From Hellea balneolensis DSM 19091 (GTDB lineage Bacteria; Pseudomonadota; Alphaproteobacteria; Caulobacterales; Maricaulaceae): a stretch of DNA of 64,000 bases. The stretch spans positions 496,001 to 560,000 of the forward strand of contig NZ_AUAC01000002.1 in the NCBI RefSeq assembly GCF_000428525.1, read 5' to 3'. Below the pieces are notes generated by a model. That model did no database searches and was not told where the DNA came from. It saw only the letters and a list, made by a program, of their open reading frames with translations. Made by a program: the position numbers and the translations under genes. Positions 42,560-51,317 of this stretch are shown one piece after another; the first letter of the stretch is position 1, and each line of letters starts with the position of its first letter.

Positions 42560-45300
42560 CCTTGGGCGGCTTGACATTTTTAGCGCCTTTGACGCTTTTA
42601 GGACTGCTAGTCCTCCCGCTTATCTGGTGGCTATTGCGGGTGACACCGCCAAGCCCGAAAAAGGAAACCTTCCCGCCACTACGTATATTGCAAGATGTCG
42701 TAACCGAGGAAGAAACACCCGACAGCACACCATGGTGGCTGTTGTTATTCCGTATCGCCATGGGGGCGATCATTGCCATTGCTTTAGCTCGGCCTATTTT
42801 ACAACAAGCCGAAGGCATAACGACGCACCCGCTCACACTTATCATAGATGATGGTTGGGACGCGGCGCCTAATTGGAGCAATGTTATTCGCGAGGCCGAA
42901 GCCAAGATTTCAGATGCTCGCCGCAAGAATGTTGATGTCTTACTCTTAACAACTGCGCAGCCCACCGCTGAGCCCAAATTCGTTCCGGCTCAAGATGCGA
43001 TGCGCGCGGTCAAGGCTTTGCGGCCTCAAGCCATTGCGCCGCAGCGCGGGAAAGCCGCTAAAGCCTTAGAAACAAAAGATTTATCAGGCAGCGATGCCGT
43101 TTGGCTGTCTTCAGGCATAGGCTTTGGTCAATCAGATAGTCTTGCCAAACTATTAGGATCTGCCGCCAAAGCCACCCGTCTTGATCCACTCTCAGACATG
43201 TCTGTTTTGGTTCCTGGCGAGACACGCGAAACACCGGATGGATTTAAATCTGTTTGGCACCGCACAAATACATCCGGTCTGCGCAGTGCTGAAATTATCG
43301 CCAGTGGTAAGGATGGCCGCGTTATCGGACGGGCAGATATCAACTTCGCGCCCGGCGTCTCCCGCGCGGAGGCCTCATTTATACTGCCAAGTGAACTGCG
43401 TTCACGGGTTAGTCAAATTCGCGCTAATGGCGTGGCCTCAGCAGGAGCCGTCAAACTATTGGATGACAGTTGGGGGCGACCATTGATAGGCGTAGTGACT
43501 CCAGCCAAAGACAGCGCAACGCCATTATTATCCGAACCCTTTTATGCCAAGACGGCTCTCGCGCCCTATGCCGATATTTTTGAAGGTACGATTGAGGACC
43601 TGCTCCCACTCTCCCCGAGCATCATCATTATGCCCGACGTATCGCGCACGATAAATGAAGAGGTTGAAAATTACGTCAAAACAGGTGGTCTTCTTATTCG
43701 GTTTGCAGGTGAAAAACTCGCCGAAAGACCTGATAGCCTGTTACCCGTAGCCCTGCGCGGAGGTGGCCGCGCTTTGGGCGGTGCCTTGACGTGGCAAGAC
43801 CCGCAGCGCCTTGCGAGCTTTAACAGCGAAAGTCCCTTTTTTGGCCTCTCGATTCCGGATGATATCACTGTGCGCCGACAAGTTATGGCAGAACCGGGGA
43901 CTGAAACAGATATCCGCACATGGGCGCGGCTTGAGGATGGCTCCCCTATCGTTACGTCCTCTACCGAAGGCTTGGGGCGGCTTGTGCTCTTTCATGTGAC
44001 CGCAGGGCCCGATTGGTCAAACCTACCAGTGGGCGGGTTATATGTGGAGATGCTGCGCCGTATTCTCCCTCTCGCCCGCGCAACTCCAGGCCGTACGCAG
44101 GACAGCACGGGAGATTGGGTCCCCGAGCGGGTCTTAAACGGGTTTGGCCGCTTGGAGGCCCCGCCCGTTGAAGCCTCCAGTATTTCAGATGAAGCTTTTG
44201 CGACAACGACCATCACTCCAAAGACCCTGCCCGGCCTTTATCGCCAAGGGGCGAGACGACAAGCGCTAAATACCGTAAAAGATGTTGAAGCTTTGAAATC
44301 AATCGGAAACACCGCCAATATGAGTATAGAAACATATGGACAAACCAAAGACCGCACCATCGGCGGATGGTTATTGGGCGCTGCGCTTTTGATGCTGGCA
44401 TTGGACGCTTTATTTGCGCTCTCGGCTTCGGGTCGAATGGCATATCTTAAGCCTAAAATTGGTAAGTCTGCCGCAGCTCTAATTCTAGCCGCTATCCTTA
44501 TGATTCCCTCCGAAACTTATGCACAAGATCAGACCCCCGATAAAAACCTTGATGCCGCGACTGCACTGCATTTGGCTTATGTGAAAACCGGCATTGGGCG
44601 CGTCGACCGGATGAGCGAAACAGCCATGGAAAGTCTCGCACGGCAACTAACGGCGAGGACAACAATTGAACCGGCAGGGGCAAAAGGCGTAAACCCTGAA
44701 AAAGATGATTTAATTTTCTATCCCTTTTTATATTGGCCGGTGACGCGAGATGCACAGTCTCTCTCTGACGAAGCTTCAGCGAATTTAAATGCCTATATGG
44801 CGGGCGGAGGAACCATTGTGTTTGACACACAAGATGAAGGCGAGCGGGTCTTGCGCGGCGGGGAAACCCATCCCGGCATGGCGGCCATCACAGCTAATCT
44901 GGACATCCCTGCCCTGACCCAAGCGCCCGAAGAACATGTCTTGACGAAGTCATTTTATTTGTTGCAAACCTTCCCGGGGCGCTGGGCTAATGGGCCCGTC
45001 TGGGTTGACCGCGATAATAACGGCGCCGCGAGAGACGGCGTAAGTTCCGTAATTTTAGGGAGTAATGACTGGGCCGCAGGGTGGGCCATTGACGAGGACG
45101 GCAACGATCTTGCCGAGCTTGAAAAAGACATCCCACGCCAGCGAGAAATGTCTATTCGCTTTGGCGTGAATGTGGCCATGTATGCCCTGTCAGGAAATTA
45201 CAAAGCAGACCAGGTTCATGCCGCCGCGCTTGTTGAACGCCTTGGCCGCCAGAAACGTGAGCCCCAAGACCTTGGTAAAGACGGGGAAACTACCCCGTAA
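42556..45300 (+). CDS. BatA/DUF4159 membrane protein
   Basis: The 914-residue protein begins with a BatA-type N-terminal region (LTFLAPLTLLGLLVLPLIWW) with two transmembrane helices near 6-27 and 58-78. A large periplasmic part follows to about 595, then a helix at about 604-622, and a second hydrophobic stretch at about 640-655 that resembles an internal signal sequence ending AQDQ. The last 250 residues are a DUF4159 domain (DDLIFYPFLYWPV, GGGTIVFDTQDEG, FYLLQTFPGRW). It is coupled to DUF58 (ATGA) and to the next gene (TAATG). It probably forms the membrane part of a complex with the MoxR ATPase; its job is unknown. Confidence 0.9.
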   Translation: MTLGGLTFLAPLTLLGLLVLPLIWWLLRVTPPSPKKETFPPLRILQDVVTEEETPDSTPWWLLLFRIAMGAIIAIALARPILQQAEGITTHPLTLIIDDGWDAAPNWSNVIREAEAKISDARRKNVDVLLLTTAQPTAEPKFVPAQDAMRAVKALRPQAIAPQRGKAAKALETKDLSGSDAVWLSSGIGFGQSDSLAKLLGSAAKATRLDPLSDMSVLVPGETRETPDGFKSVWHRTNTSGLRSAEIIASGKDGRVIGRADINFAPGVSRAEASFILPSELRSRVSQIRANGVASAGAVKLLDDSWGRPLIGVVTPAKDSATPLLSEPFYAKTALAPYADIFEGTIEDLLPLSPSIIIMPDVSRTINEEVENYVKTGGLLIRFAGEKLAERPDSLLPVALRGGGRALGGALTWQDPQRLASFNSESPFFGLSIPDDITVRRQVMAEPGTETDIRTWARLEDGSPIVTSSTEGLGRLVLFHVTAGPDWSNLPVGGLYVEMLRRILPLARATPGRTQDSTGDWVPERVLNGFGRLEAPPVEASSISDEAFATTTITPKTLPGLYRQGARRQALNTVKDVEALKSIGNTANMSIETYGQTKDRTIGGWLLGAALLMLALDALFALSASGRMAYLKPKIGKSAAALILAAILMIPSETYAQDQTPDKNLDAATALHLAYVKTGIGRVDRMSETAMESLARQLTARTTIEPAGAKGVNPEKDDLIFYPFLYWPVTRDAQSLSDEASANLNAYMAGGGTIVFDTQDEGERVLRGGETHPGMAAITANLDIPALTQAPEEHVLTKSFYLLQTFPGRWANGPVWVDRDNNGAARDGVSSVILGSNDWAAGWAIDEDGNDLAELEKDIPRQREMSIRFGVNVAMYALSGNYKADQVHAAALVERLGRQKREPQDLGKDGETTP

Positions 45301-47390
45301 TGTTTGATAACCTTCCAAATATTGCGTTCGACCCGCTCTTGCCCATGGGATGGGTTATTGCGCTCGGTATTCTCATGTTCATAGCTGCGCTTGCCGCTGG
45401 CCTTGGAAAACTGCGTAGTTATTTTCTGCGCCTTTTAGCCGGGCTGTTCCTAATACTCGCGCTCTTAAATCCTCAAACCGTTATTGAAGAGCGCTCTCCA
45501 CTCCAAGACGTCGTATTGGTAATTAAGGACGAGTCAGAATCCATGGGCGTGGGTGGACGCAAAGACGCTTCAACCGCATCTTACCAAGCCTTAATGGAAC
45601 GGCTGAAAGCTGATCCTTCGATAGATGTGACAACAAGTTTTATCCGCCCTGATAGTGATGGCACACGGCTTACCAATTCTTTGATTGATGGCCTAGGCAA
45701 CCTGCCTGCATCTCGCCTTGCGGGCGTAATCGCGATAACAGATGGACAAGTGCATGACTTGCCTGAAAATCCCGAAAACCTGTTGCCCGAAGATGTGCCT
45801 TTTCACAGCCTTATCATTGGCGAAGAAACGGCTCGTGATCGCCGCATCAGCGCGATTGTTGCGCCGAAATTTGGTCTGGTAGGTGAGCAAGCCGAATTTG
45901 AGCTGCGCGTCGATGATCCCGGTTTTGAGGGCGAGCGTGCCAATATTGAAATTAAACTCAACGGAGAGACCAAAGCCCGCTTTCCGGCTACCATTGGTAA
46001 CCGCATTTCTATACCCATAGAGATTGAACGCCGCGGCCCGAATACAGTTGAGCTTACAGTGCGCGCCGCAGAGGGCGAACTGACCTTAAATAACAATGTT
46101 TTCGTAGCTGAGATTTCAGGCATTCGGGACCGCATGCGTGTCTTGCTCGTAACAGGTGAGCCGCATAATGGCGGGCGCTCTTGGCGTAACCTTTTGAAAA
46201 GTGACCCCGCCGTTGAATTGGTGCAATTTACAATTCTGACAAATCCGCGCGTTAAAAATACCAATGCGCGGCAGAGCGAGTTATCACTGATTGCTTTCCC
46301 GACGCGGCAGCTTTTTGAAGAAAAACTTGATGAATTTGATCTTATCATTTTTGATCATTTCCGCCGCCGCTTTGCGCCGAGCCGCAGTGGGCGCTCGCGC
46401 CCTATTCTCTCGCCTGTATATCTACAAAATGTTGCGCGATATGTTGAGAGCGGCGGCGCTTTGTTGGTTGCGACAGGTCCGGCCTTCGCGGAGCAGGAAA
46501 GTATTTACCGCTCCCCCCTCGCCGCCGTGCTGCCTACACGTCCCACGGGCGAGACAACGAATGAAGCCTTTAGGCCTGAGCTGAATGAAAAAGGCCGCCG
46601 TCACCCCATCACATCAAGCTTTAAAGGACAGATTGAACAAAATTGGGGCAAATGGTTCCGCCTCATTGATAATAAGCCTATCAGTGGCAACGTGTTGATG
46701 GAGGGCCCCGGCGCGGCCCCTCTATTGGTGATTGATAAAATTGGGGACGGCCGCGTGGCGATGTTAATGTCCGACCAAGCCTGGCTTTGGTCTAAAGGGT
46801 TTGATGGCGGCGGCCCTTATTCAGAAATGTTCCGCCGCACGGCTCATTGGTTGATGGGCGAGCCCGATCTTGACGCTGAAAAGCTCTCTGCCAGCGCAGA
46901 AAGCGGTGTATTGGCCATTGAACGTCGCACGCTTGAGGACCGCAACCAAACCGTATTGGTCGAAAAACCTGATGATACCAAAGAAACAGTGCGTCTTTCA
47001 AAAACCGCGAACGGTGTCTATCGCGGGAGCGTAAAATCAGCAGGACAAGGCGCGTATCGATTAAGCAGTGGTGAAGTCTCGACTATATCTGCTATCGGCG
47101 CTTTGAACCCGAAAGAATATACAAAGCTGCTCCCGACAACAGAGATTCTACGGCCTCTGGCAGAGGGCACAGGCGGCGGACTATACACACAAGCCTTAAG
47201 CGGAACGGCGCCTGATATTCGCCGCGTCAAACCCGGAAGAAGCACCGCAGCAGAGAATTGGATGGGTCTTATCGCGCATGAAGACTATGCCGTAACCGCA
47301 TCTAAACGCAGCCCTCTCGCTCCGGGCTGGCTGTTCTTTATTCTGGCCTTATTTGCAATGGGCGGCGCTTGGCTGCGCGAGGGACAATAG
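45300..47390 (+). CDS. membrane protein with VWA-like and glutamine-amidotransferase-like regions
   Basis: The 696-residue protein has two N-terminal transmembrane helices (about 17-37 and 41-58) and one at the C-terminus (about 672-690), leaving a large periplasmic part. Near the start, VVLVIKDESESM carries the MIDAS pattern Asp77-x-Ser79-x-Ser81, and ITDGQ at 146-150 supplies a second MIDAS-like acidic residue, so a VWA fold is likely. A middle region with VLLVTGEPHNGGRSWRNLL and IIFDHFRRRF looks like the class I amidotransferase fold without its catalytic cysteine. It is TAATG-coupled to the DUF4159 gene and closes the four-gene module. Confidence 0.85.
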   Translation: MFDNLPNIAFDPLLPMGWVIALGILMFIAALAAGLGKLRSYFLRLLAGLFLILALLNPQTVIEERSPLQDVVLVIKDESESMGVGGRKDASTASYQALMERLKADPSIDVTTSFIRPDSDGTRLTNSLIDGLGNLPASRLAGVIAITDGQVHDLPENPENLLPEDVPFHSLIIGEETARDRRISAIVAPKFGLVGEQAEFELRVDDPGFEGERANIEIKLNGETKARFPATIGNRISIPIEIERRGPNTVELTVRAAEGELTLNNNVFVAEISGIRDRMRVLLVTGEPHNGGRSWRNLLKSDPAVELVQFTILTNPRVKNTNARQSELSLIAFPTRQLFEEKLDEFDLIIFDHFRRRFAPSRSGRSRPILSPVYLQNVARYVESGGALLVATGPAFAEQESIYRSPLAAVLPTRPTGETTNEAFRPELNEKGRRHPITSSFKGQIEQNWGKWFRLIDNKPISGNVLMEGPGAAPLLVIDKIGDGRVAMLMSDQAWLWSKGFDGGGPYSEMFRRTAHWLMGEPDLDAEKLSASAESGVLAIERRTLEDRNQTVLVEKPDDTKETVRLSKTANGVYRGSVKSAGQGAYRLSSGEVSTISAIGALNPKEYTKLLPTTEILRPLAEGTGGGLYTQALSGTAPDIRRVKPGRSTAAENWMGLIAHEDYAVTASKRSPLAPGWLFFILALFAMGGAWLREGQ

Positions 47391-47468
47391 AACTGATATT
47401 CTGTCTGGTATTTAACGGGTATTCCCGCCAAAACATCCTTAAGAAGGCGCGAAATAGCGGGATTTATT

Positions 47469-48056
47469 ATGACATTTACAAAACTCATTTTGACGGCATC
47501 TCTTCTTTTTACCCTTCCCTTGACAGCTTTAGCCGCCGATCCTGTGCTCGATGAAGAGACTGACGTCGAGACGCTCCCAAATAAAAAGCTTGAGCGCAGA
47601 GGTGAACGCATTAAGGGGCCCATCACTTCTATTGGTGCAGGCGGGATGCTTTTTGCTAGTTTTGATAAAAATGCTGATTACCGTGTCACGCAAGCCGAAT
47701 TTACATCCGGCCTGTCAACGGCTTTTAAGGCTGCAGATAAAGATGTCTCCAAAACGCTAAGCCTGTTTGAGCTTGAGGATTGGCGCGAGGCAGCTTTGGG
47801 ATCACTTGACGCGGCGCCCGGTAATTTGGCCTTTGATAAAGATTATGATCAGCGTGTCACCCGTAGTGAATTTGACCATGCATTGGGTTTTGTCTTCAAA
47901 GCCGGTGATAAAAATGATGACGGCGCTCTGGATTTTTCTGAACTCGTCAAAGTCTTTGAAATGCCCCGCCGCCCAATCATCGAGGACGAAGAAGACCCGA
48001 TAGACCGCATCAATCGTCAGGGTCGCCGCGATCAACAACGCCGAAGAGGTTACTAA
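47469..48056 (+). CDS. periplasmic EF-hand protein with four calcium loops
   Basis: The 195-residue protein has a signal peptide ending near ALAAD (residue 23) and four 12-residue EF-hand loops, at 66-77, 90-101, 123-134 and 147-158. Each starts with Asp, has a second acidic or Asn residue at positions 3 and 5, and ends in Glu (for example DKNDDGALDFSE). They form two paired hands like calmodulin. The C-terminus is basic with repeated Arg. It lies 78 bases after the VWA gene, so it may join the same transcript. It probably senses or buffers calcium outside the cytoplasm. Confidence 0.85.
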   Translation: MTFTKLILTASLLFTLPLTALAADPVLDEETDVETLPNKKLERRGERIKGPITSIGAGGMLFASFDKNADYRVTQAEFTSGLSTAFKAADKDVSKTLSLFELEDWREAALGSLDAAPGNLAFDKDYDQRVTRSEFDHALGFVFKAGDKNDDGALDFSELVKVFEMPRRPIIEDEEDPIDRINRQGRRDQQRRRGY

Positions 48057-48153
48057 CAAGGCGAAACGTTAGGATGCTTTTAACCCTAAGGTTTAAGTCT
48101 TTTTTTCCCTTATTTGTCTAAGACTGTGCCGGGAACTACTTATAGAGGCTTTC

Positions 48154-48627
48154 ATGCGTTTTTTAAAACTTACCGTTATCACAAGCCTTTGTGCTGTCAC
48201 TTTATCTGGATGTCAGGTCGCTAAAACGACCGGAAAAGTCGCCGCACTTCCCTTTAAAGGCGTTTATAAAACAACGGAATTTGCTGGTAAAACGGTCTAT
48301 AAGACGGGCGAACTCGCAGGAAAATCGGTTTACTACACAGGAAAATATACAGGTAAAGGCATTTACGAGACTGGAAAGTTTGCCGGAAAGACAGCTGTCG
48401 GCGTCGGTAAAGGTGTTTATTATATGGGAACAGTTCCCGTAAAAATTACCGATAAAGCCTTGGACACGACAGCTCGCGTTCTTACCGTTACAACCCAAGC
48501 TTTGGATGTCAGCGGCAAAGTCATAACGACCGCACGGACAATACAAGCTACAGAATTAGAGGCTGAATTAGCTGCCCTGAAAGGCGCGAGTAATCTCTTA
48601 AATGTGGTGGTCGACGCGATCGCATAA
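48154..48627 (+). CDS. lipoprotein with four 11-residue repeats
   Basis: The 157-residue protein has a lipobox LSGC at Cys20. Residues 35-78 contain four consecutive 11-residue repeats of the form K-x-V/I-Y-x-T-x-x-F/L/Y-A/T-G (35-45, 46-56, 57-67, 68-78), followed by a looser Gly/Tyr-rich stretch to about 92. The last 60 residues are Thr/Ala/Val-rich and probably helical. The regular Tyr/Thr/Gly repeats suggest stacked beta turns, perhaps a small fibre or amyloid-like structure; this is inference. No family recognised. A strong terminator follows. Confidence 0.75.
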   Translation: MRFLKLTVITSLCAVTLSGCQVAKTTGKVAALPFKGVYKTTEFAGKTVYKTGELAGKSVYYTGKYTGKGIYETGKFAGKTAVGVGKGVYYMGTVPVKITDKALDTTARVLTVTTQALDVSGKVITTARTIQATELEAELAALKGASNLLNVVVDAIA

Positions 48628-48653
48628 ATCACCTCACAGAGACGTGACAACCC

Positions 48654-48679
48654 GGCTGCATTGAGGTGCAGCCTTTTTT
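48654..48679 (+). terminator. rho-independent terminator after the repeat lipoprotein
   Basis: GGCTGCA-TTGAGG-TGCAGCC is a perfect 7-bp stem directly followed by six T bases. It lies 27 bases after the stop codon and before the next secreted-protein gene. Confidence 0.93.
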
Positions 48680-48712
48680 ATGCTATGTATTCTCTATAAT
48701 AGGAGACTTACT

Positions 48713-49321
48713 ATGCGTTCACTCTTGGCTTCATCCCTTTTAGCTCTTTCATTTTCTATCGCCGCACCCGCGCTTGCGAAAAGCCGCGGCTTTGACACAA
48801 CAGTTACCTCACCTTTGAATTCATCTGTTAAAATTGAAGTCGTTGTTAGTGAAGATATGGCGCATCGCGCGAATAATTTACCCGAAAAACTCAGCGATCG
48901 AAGCGGCGCGAGGGGTTTGAGAAGCGGTTTTGCCGGAAATGGATTTTACGGAGATAAAGACATTGAGCGCCTTACAGAGCGCTTACAATCCAAACTTGAA
49001 AGAAAGTTCGAAAAGAAAGGGATTGAGATTTCTCAGACGGCGCCGACGGTGCTGCGAATAACTATTGAAGACGCAAAACCAAATCGCCCTACATTTAATC
49101 AGCTTAGCGTAGAGCCTAGCCTGTCCTTCCAAAGCTTTGGAAATGGCGGAGCGGAATTACAAGCTGAATTAATAGCCTCAGGCGGCCAATCGCTCGGAAC
49201 AATGTCGTATAAATTTTATGAGACGGATATCCGCGACGCGAAATTTGGCGGTACATGGGGGGATGCTCACCGCGCCTTTAGCCGTTTTGCCAGCAAGGCC
49301 GCCAAAACACTCGCCAATTAG
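48713..49321 (+). CDS. secreted protein of unknown function
   Basis: The ATG at 48713 follows AGGAG; TATAAT at 48695-48700 sits just before that ribosome site. The 202-residue protein has a signal peptide ending at ALAKS (about residue 22). After it come strands and an amphipathic helix (IERLTERLQSKLERKFEKKG) and a region LRITIEDAKPNRPTF that looks like a beta strand followed by a conserved-looking loop. It resembles small periplasmic outer-membrane-associated proteins in general style, but I do not recognise a family. The C-terminus is a helix with Phe and Lys. Confidence 0.7.
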   Translation: MRSLLASSLLALSFSIAAPALAKSRGFDTTVTSPLNSSVKIEVVVSEDMAHRANNLPEKLSDRSGARGLRSGFAGNGFYGDKDIERLTERLQSKLERKFEKKGIEISQTAPTVLRITIEDAKPNRPTFNQLSVEPSLSFQSFGNGGAELQAELIASGGQSLGTMSYKFYETDIRDAKFGGTWGDAHRAFSRFASKAAKTLAN

Positions 49322-49336
49322 TTATGTTGCAAACCG

Positions 49337-49993
49337 CTAGGGCACACCCAGATATTTGTGGGTTTGGACGCTGAGACGCCATTGCGGATTGCCTAAACAA
49401 TAATCAAAGGCGGCCTTTTCGTGGGCCGCTTTTTTTATGCCCATATAACTGTCATCACGGGGCTGTAGGCAGAAATGCTCGAAATCCAGATGCGCAAAAT
49501 CTTCGGGCTTATTTTCATCTTGCGGATAGACCAGCTTTAATTCGTGCCCTGATGTTTGAACAAGTTCGGCATTGGCCTTGGGCGAGACACATATCCAGTC
49601 CAATCCCGTGGGCGCTTTGATCGTGCCATTCGTCTCGACAGCGACTTTAAAACCAACTGCGTGAAAAGCGTCGATCAAAGCGGTGTCCAATTGCAAAAGC
49701 GGTTCCCCGCCTGTGCAAATGACCCAAGGTTGACCGCGTTGAGCCTCGCCAATTGAGGGCCAATGCTTGGCAGCCGCTGTGACTAAATCAGCAGCTGTTT
49801 TAAACTTCCCGCCATTAGGCCCGTTTGTGCCAATGAAATCCGTATCGCAAAACTTACAGACAGCCGAAGCGCGGTCCTTCGTCAGCCCGCTCCACAAGTT
49901 ACATCCGGCGAAGCGCAAAAACACTGCAGCTATTCCAGTCTGTGCGCCCTCGCCTTGAACGGTCAAATAGATTTCTTTGACGCTATAAGTCAT
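49337..49993 (-). CDS. queE: 7-carboxy-7-deazaguanine synthase QueE
   Basis: QueE is a radical SAM enzyme that makes 7-carboxy-7-deazaguanine in queuosine synthesis. From the ATG that overlaps the queC stop (ATGA) it has 218 residues. It starts [18 protein letters not shown], the typical opening. The cluster cysteines are in FAGCNLW and [10 protein letters not shown], a spaced CxnCxxC pattern used by this QueE subgroup rather than the standard CxxxCxxC. The GGEPLLQLD motif binds SAM. It is coupled to queC. Cytoplasmic. Confidence 0.95.
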   Translation of the reverse strand: MTYSVKEIYLTVQGEGAQTGIAAVFLRFAGCNLWSGLTKDRASAVCKFCDTDFIGTNGPNGGKFKTAADLVTAAAKHWPSIGEAQRGQPWVICTGGEPLLQLDTALIDAFHAVGFKVAVETNGTIKAPTGLDWICVSPKANAELVQTSGHELKLVYPQDENKPEDFAHLDFEHFCLQPRDDSYMGIKKAAHEKAAFDYCLGNPQWRLSVQTHKYLGVP

Positions 49994-50688
49994 GCGCTGT
50001 AATCCGCCCACCCTTTAGCGCGAAGCTCACACGCCGGACACTCTCCGCATCCATAGCCCCAGTCAAAACGCACGCCGCGTGTGCCCTTGTAACAGCTGTG
50101 GCTGTCCTCAAGAATAATATCGATGAGTAATTGACCACCAAGTTTTTCCGCCAACGCCCAGGCCCCTGATTTGGATAAATGCATTAAAGGTGTTTCCAAC
50201 GTATAAGCTTTATCCATTCCCAGAGAGATAGCTTGCATTTGCGCATCCAAGGTCTCTTTGCGGCAATCAGGATAACCTGAAAAATCCGCTTCGCACATAC
50301 CGCCAATCAAAGTGGTAATACCTCGGCGATAGGCCACAGCAGCGGCAAAATTTAGGAATATCAAATTCCGTCCCGGTACAAATGTACTCGGAAGGCCCTC
50401 ATCATCCATTGTGATCTCAACATCGCGCGTGAGTGAAGTGTCACTAATCGCGCCTAGTGCAGATAAATCTACGATGTGATCTTTCCCGAGCTTAGTTCCC
50501 CAATTTGGAAAAGCAGAAGCAATATTCTCAAGCACGACCTTACGGCATTGCATTTCTATGGCGTGGCGCTGCTCATAATTAAAGCCAACGGTTTCAACAT
50601 AATCATAATTTTCAAGTGCCCACGCCAGACATGTGGCTGAGTCTTGTCCGCCTGAAAATAAGATAAGGGCTTTGTTTGATATCGTCAT
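49990..50688 (-). CDS. queC: 7-cyano-7-deazaguanine synthase QueC
   Basis: QueC turns 7-carboxy-7-deazaguanine into preQ0 with ATP and ammonia. The 232-residue protein has the PP-loop [13 protein letters not shown] at its N-terminus, and a zinc site near the C-terminus in [14 protein letters not shown] with Cys further upstream. [11 protein letters not shown] is a conserved inner motif. It is followed by queE with a four-base overlap. No preQ1 riboswitch was recognised in its 113-base upstream region. Cytoplasmic. Confidence 0.96.
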   Translation of the reverse strand: MTISNKALILFSGGQDSATCLAWALENYDYVETVGFNYEQRHAIEMQCRKVVLENIASAFPNWGTKLGKDHIVDLSALGAISDTSLTRDVEITMDDEGLPSTFVPGRNLIFLNFAAAVAYRRGITTLIGGMCEADFSGYPDCRKETLDAQMQAISLGMDKAYTLETPLMHLSKSGAWALAEKLGGQLLIDIILEDSHSCYKGTRGVRFDWGYGCGECPACELRAKGWADYSA

Positions 50689-50801
50689 GGCCGCGCCTAT
50701 ATCGTCAAAAGCCGCCTCTGACCAGTCCGCTTGGCATCATTCTTGTATCGCTTGAGAGGAGATTTCTAGACTGTCTTTATACCAAACAGGTGAGCTTCAA
50801 A

Positions 50802-51317
50802 ATGAAACGCAAAGCGATAACATTCAAAAAACGATATATTGTCTTTGGGCTTCTAGCCGCCGAAATTGCCGCCATTCCCGTTGCAGCAAAAGCTCTTAAA
50901 GACTTTAAATATGAACCTTCCCAGAGAACGGTTGCTGTAGCCTTTCCGTCAGAACAACTCGGCGTGACTAAGTTTCTTGTCTCCTCCAATGCACCATTCG
51001 CTATTATCTCCAAAGGGGATGTGGGTCAGTTTGATGTCGCTATAAAGCGGAGCGGAGAGCTGAATGGCCGCAAATTTGGAACTAAGGCTCAAATGCCAGG
51101 CGCCGCCGAACACTGTGCGGTAAAGCTCACCACTTCCAAGGCAAAAATATATGAGGCCACACGTAAGATCGATGCCGGAGACGGCGATGTTCTCTCCCGC
51201 GCCGTCATTGTGGAAATCCGCTATGCAAAAGAACTGAAGTCTGAGTTTGAAATTTTGTCTGAAAACAAGGCTAAAAAATATGACGCGGCCGCATCATGCG
51301 CCGCTAAGCTGTCCTAA
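50802..51317 (+). CDS. secreted or anchored protein of unknown function
   Basis: From the ATG at 50802 (the longer frame begins inside queC) it has 171 residues. The first 30 residues are basic then hydrophobic (YIVFGLLAAEIAAIPVAAKA), an uncleaved anchor or signal. The rest is a beta-rich domain with two cysteines (EHCAVKL and SCAAKLS) that could form a disulfide. No family recognised. Its end overlaps the recQ end by 14 bases in convergent orientation. Confidence 0.65.
   Translation: MKRKAITFKKRYIVFGLLAAEIAAIPVAAKALKDFKYEPSQRTVAVAFPSEQLGVTKFLVSSNAPFAIISKGDVGQFDVAIKRSGELNGRKFGTKAQMPGAAEHCAVKLTTSKAKIYEATRKIDAGDGDVLSRAVIVEIRYAKELKSEFEILSENKAKKYDAAASCAAKLS

Noticed and set aside
50689-50801. 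preQ1 riboswitch before queC
   Set aside because: No preQ1-type hairpin and A-rich tail found in this short gap on the queC side; the gap is shared with a divergent gene.
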